A DNA stretch of 64,000 bases from Citrobacter youngae ATCC 29220 (GTDB taxonomy: Bacteria > Pseudomonadota > Gammaproteobacteria > Enterobacterales > Enterobacteriaceae). Below the pieces are notes generated by a model that saw only the letters and a list, made by a program, of their open reading frames with translations, was not told where the DNA came from and searched no databases. Position 1 is the first letter of the stretch. Every line of letters begins with the position of its first letter. Below, in pieces: positions 53,119 through 62,985 of this stretch. Made by a program: the position numbers and the translations under genes. The stretch covers positions 930,041 through 994,040 of the forward strand of contig NZ_GG730299.1 in assembly GCF_000155975.1 (NCBI RefSeq), given 5' to 3'.

Positions 53119-53307
53119 TTTTTAAAAAAGCCTTACTTTAGTTACAACATACTAATGATCTGCATCAGCGCCACCATCAACCTCCGCTGCCAGTTCGCCT
53201 CGCAGAAACGTAATCGCGCCTGTTAATTTTCTATTGCCGCAGGTAGAATGCACGCCGTTTACCCATTTTGCGCCACCGATGGCGCCCATCCTCAGGAAGG
53301 TCTGGTC

Positions 53308-54045
53308 ATGACGTTTACTGCTTCATCTTCTTCTCGTGCTGTTACTGATTCTCCTGTCGTTGTCGCTCTCGATTATTCCAATCGTGATAAAGCGTTAGCT
53401 TTTGTCGACAGAATCGATCCTCGTGATTGCCGTTTGAAAGTGGGCAAAGAGATGTTCACGCTTTTTGGACCTCAGTTGGTTCGCGAACTACAACAGCGTG
53501 GTTTTGACGTCTTTCTTGATTTGAAGTTTCATGATATTCCCAATACTACCGCGCATGCCGTTGCTGCGGCTGCCGATCTTGGCGTCTGGATGGTTAACGT
53601 TCACGCGTCTGGCGGGGCGCGCATGATGACCGCCGCCCGTGAAGCCTTGTTGCCTTTTGGTAAGGATGCGCCACTGCTGATTGCGGTGACGGTTCTGACC
53701 AGCATGGAAGCCAGCGATCTTGCTGACCTCGGTGTGACGTTGTCACCTGCGCAACACGCCGAAAGGCTGGCGCGTTTAACCCAAAATTGCGGGCTGGACG
53801 GTGTGGTATGCTCGGCGCAGGAGGCGGTACGCTTCAAGCAGGCATTTGGCCAGGCATTTAAGCTAGTGACGCCGGGTATTCGCCCTGAAGGTAGCGAGGC
53901 GGGCGATCAGCGTCGGATTATGACGCCTGAACAGGCGCAGTTAGCCGGTGTGGATTATATGGTGATTGGTCGTCCTGTGACGCAGTCGGCCGATCCGGCG
54001 CGGACGCTGAAGACGATCTATGCCTCCCTGAAACGAGGAGCGTAA
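53308..54045 (+). CDS. pyrF: Orotidine 5'-phosphate decarboxylase PyrF
   Basis: PyrF removes CO2 from orotidine monophosphate to make UMP, the last step of pyrimidine synthesis. It is 245 residues from ATG 53308 ([12 protein letters not shown]), with AGGAAGG upstream. The catalytic array DLKFHD (Asp71, Lys73, Asp76) is intact. The frame opens 20 codons earlier, but that part is not conserved. yciH begins right after its stop. Confidence 0.96.
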   Translation: MTFTASSSSRAVTDSPVVVALDYSNRDKALAFVDRIDPRDCRLKVGKEMFTLFGPQLVRELQQRGFDVFLDLKFHDIPNTTAHAVAAAADLGVWMVNVHASGGARMMTAAREALLPFGKDAPLLIAVTVLTSMEASDLADLGVTLSPAQHAERLARLTQNCGLDGVVCSAQEAVRFKQAFGQAFKLVTPGIRPEGSEAGDQRRIMTPEQAQLAGVDYMVIGRPVTQSADPARTLKTIYASLKRGA

Positions 54046-54372
54046 ATGAACGACTCAAACTCTCGCCTGGTCTATTCAACCGACTCCGGGCGCATTGATG
54101 AACCTAAGACCGCGCCTGACCGTCCAAAGGGTGATGGCATCGTCCGCATTCAACGACAGACCAGCGGTCGCAAAGGCAAAGGTGTCTGCCTGATTACCGG
54201 TATCGATCAAGACGATGCCGGGCTGGCTAAGTTAGCCGCGGAACTGAAAAAAAAATGCGGTTGCGGTGGGGCGGTGAAAGATGGCGTGATTGAAATTCAG
54301 GGCGACAAACGTGACCTGATAAAATCATTGCTGGAAGCCAAAGGTATGAAAGTTAAACTGGCTGGTGGTTAA
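54046..54372 (+). CDS. yciH: SUI1/eIF1-family protein YciH
   Basis: This is a 108-residue homologue of translation factor eIF1/SUI1, with the core VCLITGIDQD and KKKCGCGGAVKDGVIEIQG. It can affect start-site fidelity in vitro, but its role in the cell is unclear. It starts directly after the pyrF stop (TAAATG), so the two genes form an operon, as in E. coli. Confidence 0.95.
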   Translation: MNDSNSRLVYSTDSGRIDEPKTAPDRPKGDGIVRIQRQTSGRKGKGVCLITGIDQDDAGLAKLAAELKKKCGCGGAVKDGVIEIQGDKRDLIKSLLEAKGMKVKLAGG

Positions 54373-54412
54373 TAAAAAAGCCACGGAGAAAATAATCCGT
54401 GGCTTTTTTTAT
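54373..54412 (+). terminator. Terminator of pyrF-yciH
   Basis: AAAAAAGCCACGGA pairs with TCCGTGGCTTTTTTT. It lies immediately after yciH; the A-run also lets it act toward osmB. Confidence 0.9.
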
Positions 54413-54466
54413 AATACAGACCTGAAAAAGTAAACGTTTAATTATATCGAGCTGGTCAACCGTAAA

Positions 54467-54685
54467 TTATTTACCTACCTGGTGGCCAATAATACCACCA
54501 ACTGCAGCGCCGCCCAGCGTGCCCAGGGTGCTACCGTCAGTCAGGACCGCACCACCAATGGCGCCTGCACCCGCGCCAATTGCAGTGTTACGGTCGCGTT
54601 TTGACCAGTTAGAGCAGGCGCTCAGAGACATTGCCAGAGTAAGCGCCAGAATGGCGGCGGTCATTTTTTTGCTCGTTACTAACAT
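54467..54685 (-). CDS. osmB: Osmotically inducible lipoprotein OsmB
   Basis: OsmB is a 72-residue outer-membrane lipoprotein induced by osmotic stress and in stationary phase. The signal peptide ends in the lipobox LSAC (Cys23). The mature part is Gly-rich (GAGAGAIGGAVL, GGIIGHQVG), a glycine-zipper. The ribosome site is AGGAGA. In E. coli it is under RpoS and Rcs control. Confidence 0.95.
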   Translation of the reverse strand: MLVTSKKMTAAILALTLAMSLSACSNWSKRDRNTAIGAGAGAIGGAVLTDGSTLGTLGGAAVGGIIGHQVGK

Positions 54686-54953
54686 AATACTTTCTCCTGA
54701 ATTATTGATTCACGGATTCCAGAGTTCTTTAAGGATAGCGCCTAATTAAGACGATCGAAGATATTTCCGTGAAACCGTTTAGCGAAGGAATGACAAACAC
54801 TATCCTGAATTTGGATGTTCGCTTCTGTTATATCGCTAACATTAATTCTACGACTTTATCGTGTTAACAACAGGTAAAAAGTCTTAATTGGGTTGTCAGA
54901 TAACTCTCAGAGAGAAGATGATTTGCCGCCGGGCAAATCATCTTGCGAAGATA
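54686..54953. other. osmB-yciT gap
   Basis: This gap of under 300 bp contains the osmB promoter on the minus strand (about 54720-54800) and the 3' end of yciT, with an inverted repeat GATGATTTGCC/GGCAAATCATC near 54918-54943 that is likely the yciT terminator stem. No gene is seen. Confidence 0.55.
54918..54943 (-). terminator. Stem-loop after yciT
   Basis: GATGATTTGCC pairs with GGCAAATCATC across GCCG, 11 bases after the yciT stop on the minus strand. The T-run is weak. Confidence 0.55.
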
Positions 54954-55706
54954 TTATGCGTGGGTATCAATGATATTGACGGTTAATCCTGAATGCTCAA
55001 GCTGCATTTGTACGCTGGCGCTGAGCTTCGAGTCCGTCACGACGCGGCTGAATCGCTCTAATGGACCCAGGGTGTAGGGGTGAATAGCGTCGAATTTTGA
55101 GCTGTCGGTCAGCACGATAACCTCCGCGCCTTTTTCAAGCACCGCATTAACCACGTCAGAACGCATCATGTCGCGCCCGGTAAAGCCGGTGTCTGGCTGC
55201 CAGCCATCGATGCCGATAAAGGCCTTACTGAAGTGTACCTGCTGGATAAACTGGCGAGTTAATGGGCCGACCATGCTCTCACTTTTTTTCTGGTAAATCC
55301 CGCCGAGGAGAATCACTTCACAGGGGGTTTCTTTGAGCAGATGAGCGATATAACTGCTCACCGTGATGATAGTGACATCTTTTTGCTCCGCCAGCGTTCT
55401 GGCGAGCAGCGCATTGCTGCTGCCGTTCTCAATGAATACGGACTCGCCGGGGTTGACCAGCGATGCAGCAAATTCAGCCAGCTCACGTTTTAGCGTGAAA
55501 TTGGTCATCATGCGCGTTTCCACATCATCACTGTTCAATGAAACAGCAAACCCATGCGCACGGCGTAAATAACTCTGTTTTTCCAGCGTATTCAGATCCT
55601 GTCGAATCGTCACTTCTGAAACGCCGGTGATTTTTGCCAGATCGGCGACGCTCATCTGACCTTTATCGGTCACCATCTGCAAAATAGATTGTTGTCGGGA
55701 ATTCAT
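54954..55706 (-). CDS. yciT: DeoR-family regulator YciT
   Basis: This is a 250-residue DeoR-type repressor with an N-terminal helix-turn-helix ([26 protein letters not shown], about 17-43) and a sugar-phosphate-binding-type C-terminal domain ([17 protein letters not shown]). E. coli YciT has been linked to osmolarity control and may regulate itself. The effector is unknown. One residue longer than E. coli. Confidence 0.93.
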   Translation of the reverse strand: MNSRQQSILQMVTDKGQMSVADLAKITGVSEVTIRQDLNTLEKQSYLRRAHGFAVSLNSDDVETRMMTNFTLKRELAEFAASLVNPGESVFIENGSSNALLARTLAEQKDVTIITVSSYIAHLLKETPCEVILLGGIYQKKSESMVGPLTRQFIQQVHFSKAFIGIDGWQPDTGFTGRDMMRSDVVNAVLEKGAEVIVLTDSSKFDAIHPYTLGPLERFSRVVTDSKLSASVQMQLEHSGLTVNIIDTHA

Positions 55707-55787
55707 AGTATTAATTTTTATAGCGATATCGTATCGGAAATTAAACGGAAGCTTGCTGATAGCAGTAGCATCAAGAGCGCGATGTCA

Positions 55788-55970
55788 TCAGATCTCCCAC
55801 GGAGCCTTCGGTTTTGCTGACAAAGATTGAGTATCTTCTTTGACCGTGTTTAACAGCTCAGTCTTCAGAATTTCGAGATTGTGGATGGCAGAGTGGTAAT
55901 CACCTGCAACGAGGATATCCAGCACGGTATCAATGCGTTCGGCCAGACGCTGAGCGTCGATATCAGACAT
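55788..55970 (-). CDS. yciZ: Small conserved protein YciZ (UPF0509)
   Basis: This is a 60-residue helical protein. I take [14 protein letters not shown] at 55970 as the start because E. coli YciZ begins MSDFDAQR; in-frame ATG codons at 55976 and 55979 would add two or three residues. The ending PKAPWEI is conserved. Function unknown. Confidence 0.88.
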   Translation of the reverse strand: MSDIDAQRLAERIDTVLDILVAGDYHSAIHNLEILKTELLNTVKEDTQSLSAKPKAPWEI

Positions 55971-56152
55971 GGTCATCATCCAAATGGCAATAGAGTTTGA
56001 ATTTCATGATGCAGAATTTCATGGCAAAAGAGAAGGGAAAAATAGTATTACCCTGAATGATTGTAGAATATTATATATTCTGTGATTACATACAGATACG
56101 ATCATCACGTATTGTCCATTTATGGCTATTCGCGACGTGTAATTTTTCTGCA

Positions 56153-58144
56153 CTATCGCGTTTTTTTATTCAGATGTCGTCGGTACCAACGTTCAAACGC
56201 CGCCGCGGGCATCGGTTTGGCGAATAAAAACCCCTGACGCTCATTGACGCCATTCTTGGTCAGAAAGGCATCTTCTTTGGCGCTTTCAACGCCTTCGGCG
56301 ATAACCTGCAGGTTGAGCGCCTGCGCAACGGCGACAATGGCTCGCACCAGCGACTGCGAAATAGGTTGTTTGTGCACATCTCTGACAAAGGTCTGATCCA
56401 GTTTTATGGCATCAAGCGGGAAGCGGGCCAGCTGTGACAGCGACGAATAGCCGGTACCAAAATCATCCAAATGAATTTGTGCCCCCAACTGGCTAAATTG
56501 CTGAATGACGGACAGCGCCAGCTGCTCATTCTCAATCAAACTGCTTTCCGTTAACTCAACGTCGATGGGGCAATATTCAAAGTTGAGATCGTGCAGTACC
56601 TGCTTGAGAGCGGTAAATAGCGTCTGGTCGGCGAGCTGTCGTGCAGAAACGTTTACCGCCACACGTAGATTTATCCCCTTGGCGCGCCATTTTGCGACCT
56701 GGCGCACGACGTCGAGAATAACCCACCGACCCAGCGGAACGATGAGTCCTGATTCTTCGGCGTAGGAGATAAACTCCAGCGGGGGAATGAGGCCACGTTC
56801 CGGGGACTGCCAACGAACCAACGCCTCAAGGCTACGCACTTCGCCGCGCCAGGTTATCTTTGGCTGATAGTGGATAACCAACTGATCGTTTTCCAGCGCT
56901 TTACGCAGATTCGTATCCAGCCACAGATATTCAAAAACCCGCTGATTCATTTCCGGAGAGAAGACGCAAAACTGACCACGACCGCCTTCTTTTGCCGTGT
57001 ACATGGCCGTATCCGCGTTACGAATGACGCTCTCGCAGTCTTGCCCATGCTGTGGCGCGAGGGAAATACCGATTGAACATCCGGTATAGACTTCTATCAG
57101 GCCGATGCGAAAAGGCTGACGCAGGCGCGTCAGAATACGCGATGCCGTAGCTTCCAGCGCGCTCTGGGACGTTTCGGTCGCCAGGACAATGAACTCATCA
57201 CCGCCGAATCTCGCCAGCAGTTGGTTGTCGTCGAGGCAACTGAGGATAGCCAGCGACACGCTCTGTAATAGCTGATCGCCAAACATATGCCCGTAGGCGT
57301 CGTTCACCTTTTTGAAGTTGTCCAGGTCGAGATACACAATCCCAACCTGTGTATCGCCCGCGTTCTCAATGGCGTTGCCGATCAGTTCGTGAATGGCGTT
57401 GCGGTTCGGTAAGCCGGTGATGGAGTCGGTATTTGCCAATACCCGCAGACGTTCCTGCGCGCGGCGTTCTTCAGTGATATCGGTACCGGAACAGATCAGA
57501 AATATTTCGTTCTTACCGCTACCGTTATGCACAAACTTATTGCGGAACAGAAACAGACGCTGGCCTTTGCAGGTTTTCACCCAGCGCTCGACCTCATAAG
57601 AGTTACCTTCGCGAAAAAATACCTCGATGTTGCGTCGTGAGGCCGCAGCTTCACGGCGGCTCATAAACAGCGTGAAAACGCTTTGACCAATCACTTCACG
57701 TTCTTTGAGGCCGGTGTACTCTTCACACAGGCGATTAAAGCGCTGAATGTTGCCCATGCGGTCAAGAATGACAATGACGGAGTTAGCCTCAGAAACGACC
57801 TGCTCGGCGAAGGAGAGGCCATGGGCCAGGTCGCGCGCGACGGAAGGTGTGTCATCCCAGGCGGATGCGCTCCCCGCCCATTCACGCTTATTGATTTTCC
57901 TGCCAACCAGATGCACGGGAATGTCATCATCGTCAATGAGTAACGTCATCAACAGACTTGACGTAATCACCGTCATCTCGCGAATACGGTCGGCTTGCTC
58001 AGCTGACAATTCGACGGTCTGATCGACTTTTGACGTTTCATCGAGAGAGAAATGCAGGATGTTGCAATCCTCTGACAAACGCCAGTAGGGGTTATGAGTG
58101 CCCACATAGCTATACAACGTAACCCGCTCCCGGACGTCTTTCAT
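56153..58144 (-). CDS. pdeR: PAS-GGDEF-EAL protein PdeR (YciR)
   Basis: PdeR is a c-di-GMP phosphodiesterase that in E. coli also acts as a trigger that holds DgcM and MlrA inactive, so controlling csgD and curli. From ATG 58144 (MKDVRERVTLYSY) it is 663 residues, close to the E. coli length; the frame opens 18 codons earlier at 58198. A PAS domain (about 100-220), GGDEF domain (RFGGDEF) and EAL domain (LEALVRWQ, DDFGTGYSS, KLDQTF) are present. The GGDEF inhibitory RxxD is absent. The EAL catalytic set looks complete. Confidence 0.93.
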   Translation of the reverse strand: MKDVRERVTLYSYVGTHNPYWRLSEDCNILHFSLDETSKVDQTVELSAEQADRIREMTVITSSLLMTLLIDDDDIPVHLVGRKINKREWAGSASAWDDTPSVARDLAHGLSFAEQVVSEANSVIVILDRMGNIQRFNRLCEEYTGLKEREVIGQSVFTLFMSRREAAASRRNIEVFFREGNSYEVERWVKTCKGQRLFLFRNKFVHNGSGKNEIFLICSGTDITEERRAQERLRVLANTDSITGLPNRNAIHELIGNAIENAGDTQVGIVYLDLDNFKKVNDAYGHMFGDQLLQSVSLAILSCLDDNQLLARFGGDEFIVLATETSQSALEATASRILTRLRQPFRIGLIEVYTGCSIGISLAPQHGQDCESVIRNADTAMYTAKEGGRGQFCVFSPEMNQRVFEYLWLDTNLRKALENDQLVIHYQPKITWRGEVRSLEALVRWQSPERGLIPPLEFISYAEESGLIVPLGRWVILDVVRQVAKWRAKGINLRVAVNVSARQLADQTLFTALKQVLHDLNFEYCPIDVELTESSLIENEQLALSVIQQFSQLGAQIHLDDFGTGYSSLSQLARFPLDAIKLDQTFVRDVHKQPISQSLVRAIVAVAQALNLQVIAEGVESAKEDAFLTKNGVNERQGFLFAKPMPAAAFERWYRRHLNKKTR

Positions 58145-58364
58145 GATGTGTACTATCCCGTTTAAAGCGCATAGAGCCTCAAAAGTATAGGTAGCCATGA
58201 TTCATTCAGGGTGATTATGGCTGAACGTATTGTTTTATTTATATATTTATATTTAATGCAGAATCTAAAAAAAGCAAAGTCAGCAGAACCGTAATGAGTA
58301 AAAAAATAAATCTGATCGGATGAAAGAAGTGTAGTGCGTGGTGGAGATTTGGGCGGGAAAAAGA

Positions 58365-58397
58365 AAACGACCTTTCACAGAAAGAGAAAGGCCGTTA
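58365..58397 (-). terminator. Terminator of rnb
   Basis: On the minus strand ACGGCCTTTC pairs with GAAAGGTCGT (one G-T wobble) and is followed by TTTTCTTTTT. It lies just after the rnb stop. Confidence 0.85.
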
Positions 58398-58408
58398 GCT
58401 TTTGGGGA

Positions 58409-60343
58409 TTACGCAGCTGGACGCGCGATGACGCTGCGGGTTTCCATCCGCACTTCGGCGATGGTTACATCAATCACATCCGTGACTTTGTAAACCACTT
58501 CACCTTTGATCTGTACGGTACCGCTTTCCTGGCTGCATACCAGTTCATCACGAACGGCATGCAGGAACGGGGCAGGAATAAATGCGACAGCGCCATTATC
58601 CACTAAACGCACACGCATGCCGCCGCGGCTGACGTCGATAATCTCGGCCGCAAAGCGGGCGTCGGTGCCGGCTTTATCGCTCAGGAAGCGGGCGTATAAC
58701 CAGTCACCCACATCGCGTTCAGCCATGCGGTTCAGACGACGGCGTTCGGCCATTTGCAGGGGAGTATCATCCTGCGGACGGGCAATCGTTTCGCCTTTGA
58801 TCACGGCCTTCAGCAGACGATGGTTGATCATGTCGCCATACTTACGAATAGGAGAGGTCCAGGTGGCATATGCCTCCAGACCCAGCCCAAAGTGCGGCCC
58901 TGGCTCGGTGCTGATTTCCGCATAAGACTGGAACCGGCGAATACGGCTGTCGAGGAAACCGGAAGGCTGCGCATCCAGTTCACGGCGCAGTTTACAGAAA
59001 CCTTCCAGCGTCAGAACCTCTTCGGCATCTACGTGCATACCGTGGGTTTTCAGCAGGGCAGCCAGAGCGTCGGCGTTTGCCGGGTCAAATCCCATGTGGA
59101 CGTTATAAATACCGAAGCCCAGCGTGTCGCGCAGTACGCGTGCGGCGCAAATATTAGCCGCAATCATTGACTCTTCCACGATACGGTTAGCGATGCGACG
59201 CGGTTCTGCCACAATATCCAGCACTTCGCCTTTTTCACCGAGAACAAAACGGTAATCCGGGCGATCTTTAAATACTAACGCGTGGTTGTGACGCCATTCG
59301 CCACGGCTCAGACAAATACGGTGCAGCAGACGGATTTGTTCGGCAATCGCATCGTTTTCAGGCTGCCAGTCACCAGTGCCTTCCAGCCAGTCGGAAACGT
59401 TGTCGTAGACCAGCTTCGCTTTAGACTCGATGGTCGCTGCGAAGAAGGTGATGTTGTCCTCAATCGTTCCGTCGGCGGCAATGGTCATACGACAAGCCAG
59501 AACCGGACGCACTTCGTTCGCACGCAGTGAACAAAGGTCGTCAGACAGTTCACGCGGCAGCATCGGGATGTTGAACCCCGGTAGATAGTTGGTAAAGGCA
59601 CGAATTTTCGCCGTTTTATCCAGCTTGCTGCCTTCTGCAATCCAGGCGGTTGGATCGGCAATGGCGACGGTTAACTGCAGTTTGCCATCGGCCAGCTCTT
59701 CTGCATACAGCGCATCATCCATATCTTCGGTGCTGGCGCTGTCGATGGTGACGAAATTGAGGGCGGTCAGGTCCTGACGTACCAGACCTTCGTCCAGCAT
59801 TTCAGTGGCCACGCCGTCCGGTGCTTCTTTTTCGAGGTTGTGGCGCGCCAGCGTGACCCACCACGGTACAAAGTGGTCGTCCGCAAAGGTGATAAACTGG
59901 GTTAATTCGGCAAAGAAGGTGCGATCGCCTTTCAGCGGATGGCGGCGCATTTCTGCCACGGCCCAGTCACCTTCTTTAAATTCATGCTCAACGCCGCGGG
60001 CGGCGCGACAAGGGATCGCCTCTTTCAGTAACGGATGATCCGGCACAATGGACAGACGGTCATTTTTGCCCTGAACTTTACCCACGAAGCGCGTCAGGAA
60101 GGGTTCGATTAGCTCTTCCGGTTCAGCAGACTCACGATCTTTTTCCGTATGGATAACCGCAACAATACGGTCGCCATGCATCACTTTTTTCATCTGCGGC
60201 GGTGGAATGAAGTAGCTTTTTTGTGCATCGACTTCCAGGAAGCCAAAGCCTTTTTCCGTGGCTTTTACCACCCCTTCAGCACGCGGCGTCTGGGAATGTA
60301 GTTGCTGTTTAAGCTGCGCTAGCAGCGGGTTGTCCTGAAGCAT
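58409..60343 (-). CDS. rnb: Exoribonuclease II
   Basis: RNase II degrades single-stranded RNA from the 3' end and accounts for much bulk mRNA decay. It is 644 residues, as in E. coli. Cold-shock domains lie at the N terminus, the RNB catalytic domain has the Asp cluster ([14 protein letters not shown]), and a C-terminal S1 domain follows. It is upstream of pdeR on the same strand, with a terminator between. Confidence 0.97.
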   Translation of the reverse strand: MLQDNPLLAQLKQQLHSQTPRAEGVVKATEKGFGFLEVDAQKSYFIPPPQMKKVMHGDRIVAVIHTEKDRESAEPEELIEPFLTRFVGKVQGKNDRLSIVPDHPLLKEAIPCRAARGVEHEFKEGDWAVAEMRRHPLKGDRTFFAELTQFITFADDHFVPWWVTLARHNLEKEAPDGVATEMLDEGLVRQDLTALNFVTIDSASTEDMDDALYAEELADGKLQLTVAIADPTAWIAEGSKLDKTAKIRAFTNYLPGFNIPMLPRELSDDLCSLRANEVRPVLACRMTIAADGTIEDNITFFAATIESKAKLVYDNVSDWLEGTGDWQPENDAIAEQIRLLHRICLSRGEWRHNHALVFKDRPDYRFVLGEKGEVLDIVAEPRRIANRIVEESMIAANICAARVLRDTLGFGIYNVHMGFDPANADALAALLKTHGMHVDAEEVLTLEGFCKLRRELDAQPSGFLDSRIRRFQSYAEISTEPGPHFGLGLEAYATWTSPIRKYGDMINHRLLKAVIKGETIARPQDDTPLQMAERRRLNRMAERDVGDWLYARFLSDKAGTDARFAAEIIDVSRGGMRVRLVDNGAVAFIPAPFLHAVRDELVCSQESGTVQIKGEVVYKVTDVIDVTIAEVRMETRSVIARPAA

Positions 60344-60432
60344 AATTGTCTATTTTCGTGGCTAAAAGAGCGGCTGACAGTTTTACGCGATTCTGCCAGT
60401 TGCGGCAAGCGCTCTTTAAGTAAGTGGATCGG

Positions 60433-61563
60433 TTAATACGTCTCGCCCAGCGCGATTTTCAAGCGATTTAACCATCCGCATAATCCACTCCAGGCCAGCA
60501 GGTTAATCGCCTGTTCTGAAGAGATACTCTGATCGAACAAAGGTGTTAACAGCGCGGCGCTGAAGCGGTCAGGCGCTCGGGTGAGCCATTGTACCGCCTG
60601 CAGGGTGACACGCTCAACCGGATGTCGTTGTTCCCAGCGCTGTAATTCACGTTCATCCTGACGGAGAACCGTGATGATATCAGCGAGATCGGTTGCGGTA
60701 TGCGCATGTTCGTTAAAGCAGGCCACGCTGCCGTTAATGCGGGATGTCATCAGGGTCGCCAGGGAAAATGCCTGCGGCGGTATATCGCTGCGTAGCGTGC
60801 TGGAAATCAGTGACCCAAGTAAATCGACTACGGCAGGTGAATGTGTCAGCAAGGGGGCCAGCGCATGCAGTTGGTTGGGATAATCCGCGCGGGTATGCTG
60901 CTGCCCCGGTTCTAATGGCGCAGCGTGCCAGGTGGCGTTGGTGGCGCTAAATGGCGAAGCGTGCGCGAATTGCTGTATATCCAGACCCGGTATTCGACGG
61001 ATCGGGTGAGCGCAACAGGCCTGAAACACCGCCACTACCCGGGCCTGAAAACCGACGAAGCCGATGATTTGATTCATCAGTATGCTATCGCAGATGGTCA
61101 GTCCGACCGCATCAAGGTGCTGACGATCCCGCACGCCGATCACAGCAGGTGAAGTGGCGAGTTGACGCGCATATTGGGTGATTTGCGCCAGTCGATGATT
61201 GCTTTCGCGAGACGAATCAGGACCCGGAAGCGGCGTTAAGCGTGCGGCATAGTGATTACACAATCGCTGCACGCCATACACCTGAGCGACGGTCAGGGCC
61301 GTACTCATCCGTTCATAGGCGCTGAACGTATGCATCCGATCCAGAACGACGTGAGCAGGGAAGAGAAGTTGGGCAAGTTTACGGGCGGGGGTTAACCAGG
61401 ATTGAAAGGGTAAAAGCACGTCATGAGGTATCGCCAGGTCCAGTAAAAAGCTGTCGTCGACATGAGCGGCTTCCGGCACCAGCGGCAGAACATCTTGCGG
61501 ATACGTGCTGGATTGCGTCTCATGATACCAGTGGCTTTTGCCTACAATTCGGCGTTGTTCCAT
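60433..61563 (-). CDS. yciW: YciW, CysB-regulon protein (AhpD-like/peroxidase-related)
   Basis: This is a 376-residue protein from ATG 61563 (MEQRRIVGKSHWYHETQSS), the family length and start. A longer frame to 61761 is open but contains no family sequence. YciW is part of the CysB regulon in E. coli and affects cysteine metabolism and export; its enzymatic role is not settled. It contains two AhpD-like helical regions, but I do not see a convincing CxxC pair. Confidence 0.9.
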   Translation of the reverse strand: MEQRRIVGKSHWYHETQSSTYPQDVLPLVPEAAHVDDSFLLDLAIPHDVLLPFQSWLTPARKLAQLLFPAHVVLDRMHTFSAYERMSTALTVAQVYGVQRLCNHYAARLTPLPGPDSSRESNHRLAQITQYARQLATSPAVIGVRDRQHLDAVGLTICDSILMNQIIGFVGFQARVVAVFQACCAHPIRRIPGLDIQQFAHASPFSATNATWHAAPLEPGQQHTRADYPNQLHALAPLLTHSPAVVDLLGSLISSTLRSDIPPQAFSLATLMTSRINGSVACFNEHAHTATDLADIITVLRQDERELQRWEQRHPVERVTLQAVQWLTRAPDRFSAALLTPLFDQSISSEQAINLLAWSGLCGWLNRLKIALGETY

Positions 61564-61739
61564 GGGCGTTCCTTGGTCTAAAAAGTGGCGACCCGGACAC
61601 GTCGTCATACACCTACGCCGGATCGTTTGCGCTGCAATATCCTGACGTAAGCCGATAGGGGGATGAAAGATTGTTACGTGATAATAAATATCGGAAAAGT
61701 ATATATGGCGCAGGGCAGAGGAGGAGGAGGGCAAAACCA

Positions 61740-61760
61740 TGGGCGGCGGCAGGCCGCCCA
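61740..61760 (-). terminator. Terminator-like hairpin after fabI
   Basis: TGGGCGGC pairs exactly with GCCGCCCA around a five-base loop, and TTTT follows on the minus strand. It lies 15 bases after the fabI stop. Confidence 0.65.
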
Positions 61761-61775
61761 TAGAAGATTAAACGA

Positions 61776-62564
61776 TTATTTCAGTTCCAGCTCGTTCATC
61801 GCTGCGATGCTGAAGCCACCGTCAACGTGAACGACTTCACCAGAGATACCGGCAGACAGATCGGAGCACAGGAATGCTGCGGAATTGCCCACATCTTCAA
61901 TCGTCACGGTGCGGCGAATCGGCGTAACCGCTTCACAATGTGCCAGCATTTTACGGAAATCTTTGATACCGGAAGCGGCAAGAGTACGGATTGGACCCGC
62001 GGAAATGGCGTTCACTCGCACGCCTTCAGGCCCCATTGCATTAGCCATGTATCGAACGTTGGCTTCCAGAGAGGCTTTCGCCAGGCCCATTACATTGTAG
62101 TTAGGGATCGCGCGCTCTGCGCCCAGGTAGGACAGCGTCAGTAGCGCAGAGCCTGGGTTGAGAATAGAACGACAAGCTTTTGCCATCGCCACAAAGCTGT
62201 AAGCGCTAATGTCATGAGCAATTTTAAAACCTTCACGGGTGACTGCATTCACATAGTCGCCATCCAGCTGGTCAGCCGGCGCGAAACCGATGGAATGCAC
62301 GAACCCGTCGAACTTCGGCCAGGACTGGCCCAGTGCAGCGAACATTGCGTCGATGCTCGCGTCTTCAGCCACATCACATTGCAGTACGATACTGGAACCC
62401 AGCTGAGCGGCGAATTCTTCCACGCGGCCTTTAAGTTTGTCGTTCTGGTAGGTGAACGCCAGTTCAGCGCCCTCACGGTGCATTGCCTGAGCGATTCCCC
62501 AGGCGATGGACAATTTACTGGCAAGACCCGTGACCAGAATGCGCTTACCGGAAAGAAAACCCAT
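61776..62564 (-). CDS. fabI: Enoyl-[acyl-carrier-protein] reductase FabI
   Basis: FabI carries out the last reduction in each cycle of fatty-acid elongation and is the target of triclosan and isoniazid-type inhibitors. It is 262 residues from ATG 62564 ([15 protein letters not shown]). The active-site Tyr146, Tyr156 and Lys163 are seen in [19 protein letters not shown], and the NADH motif is [11 protein letters not shown]. Seven upstream codons are open but not conserved. Confidence 0.97.
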   Translation of the reverse strand: MGFLSGKRILVTGLASKLSIAWGIAQAMHREGAELAFTYQNDKLKGRVEEFAAQLGSSIVLQCDVAEDASIDAMFAALGQSWPKFDGFVHSIGFAPADQLDGDYVNAVTREGFKIAHDISAYSFVAMAKACRSILNPGSALLTLSYLGAERAIPNYNVMGLAKASLEANVRYMANAMGPEGVRVNAISAGPIRTLAASGIKDFRKMLAHCEAVTPIRRTVTIEDVGNSAAFLCSDLSAGISGEVVHVDGGFSIAAMNELELK

Positions 62565-62985
62565 AGATTTAATCCTTATGCTCATTGCTTATTCGTAGCA
62601 ATCAATGCCTGATGATTGCAATCCCAAAAACGTACGAAATTGGTATGAAATTATATCCCACTCTTTGTCCCTTGTAGAATGGTTATCAGCCTGAAATGGC
62701 AATGGCTATTCGTTGCGTATCACGACGATATGGCCTTTCCTGACTATGCCTCTCCCGACCGTATTGCATTGAGGGTAATGAGAAAATACAAGGTTTCAAA
62801 GGCATTAAAATGGTATTATTCAGGTGCTAGCTGATGTTAATAAACATAGCAAGGTAGGAACTTTCTTAAAACAAAAAACAAGCATATATTCAGCCTGTTA
62901 TTATATATTGTTTTTATCGATCAATATGTTTATATTGATCGATATTATTGATTGATTGTGATTAAAAGTGCATTATCAGGACGTT
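62565..62985. other. fabI / EAL-like gene divergent control region
   Basis: This region is 421 bp and strongly AT-rich from 62830 to 62970. It contains the fabI promoter on the minus side (about 62600-62680) and a 13-bp perfect palindrome near the EAL-like gene. No open frame of credible quality lies within it. Confidence 0.6.
62915..62944. promoter_or_regulatory. 13-bp perfect inverted repeat upstream of the EAL-like gene
   Basis: TATCGATCAATAT (62915-62927) and ATATTGATCGATA (62932-62944) are exact reverse complements around GTTT. The pair ends 41 bp before the chosen ATG. It could be an operator or an mRNA hairpin; the regulator is unknown. Confidence 0.6.

Noticed and set aside
61564-61761. 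Longer yciW with 66 extra N-terminal residues
   Set aside because: The extension is not part of the family, and it overlaps the fabI terminator hairpin.
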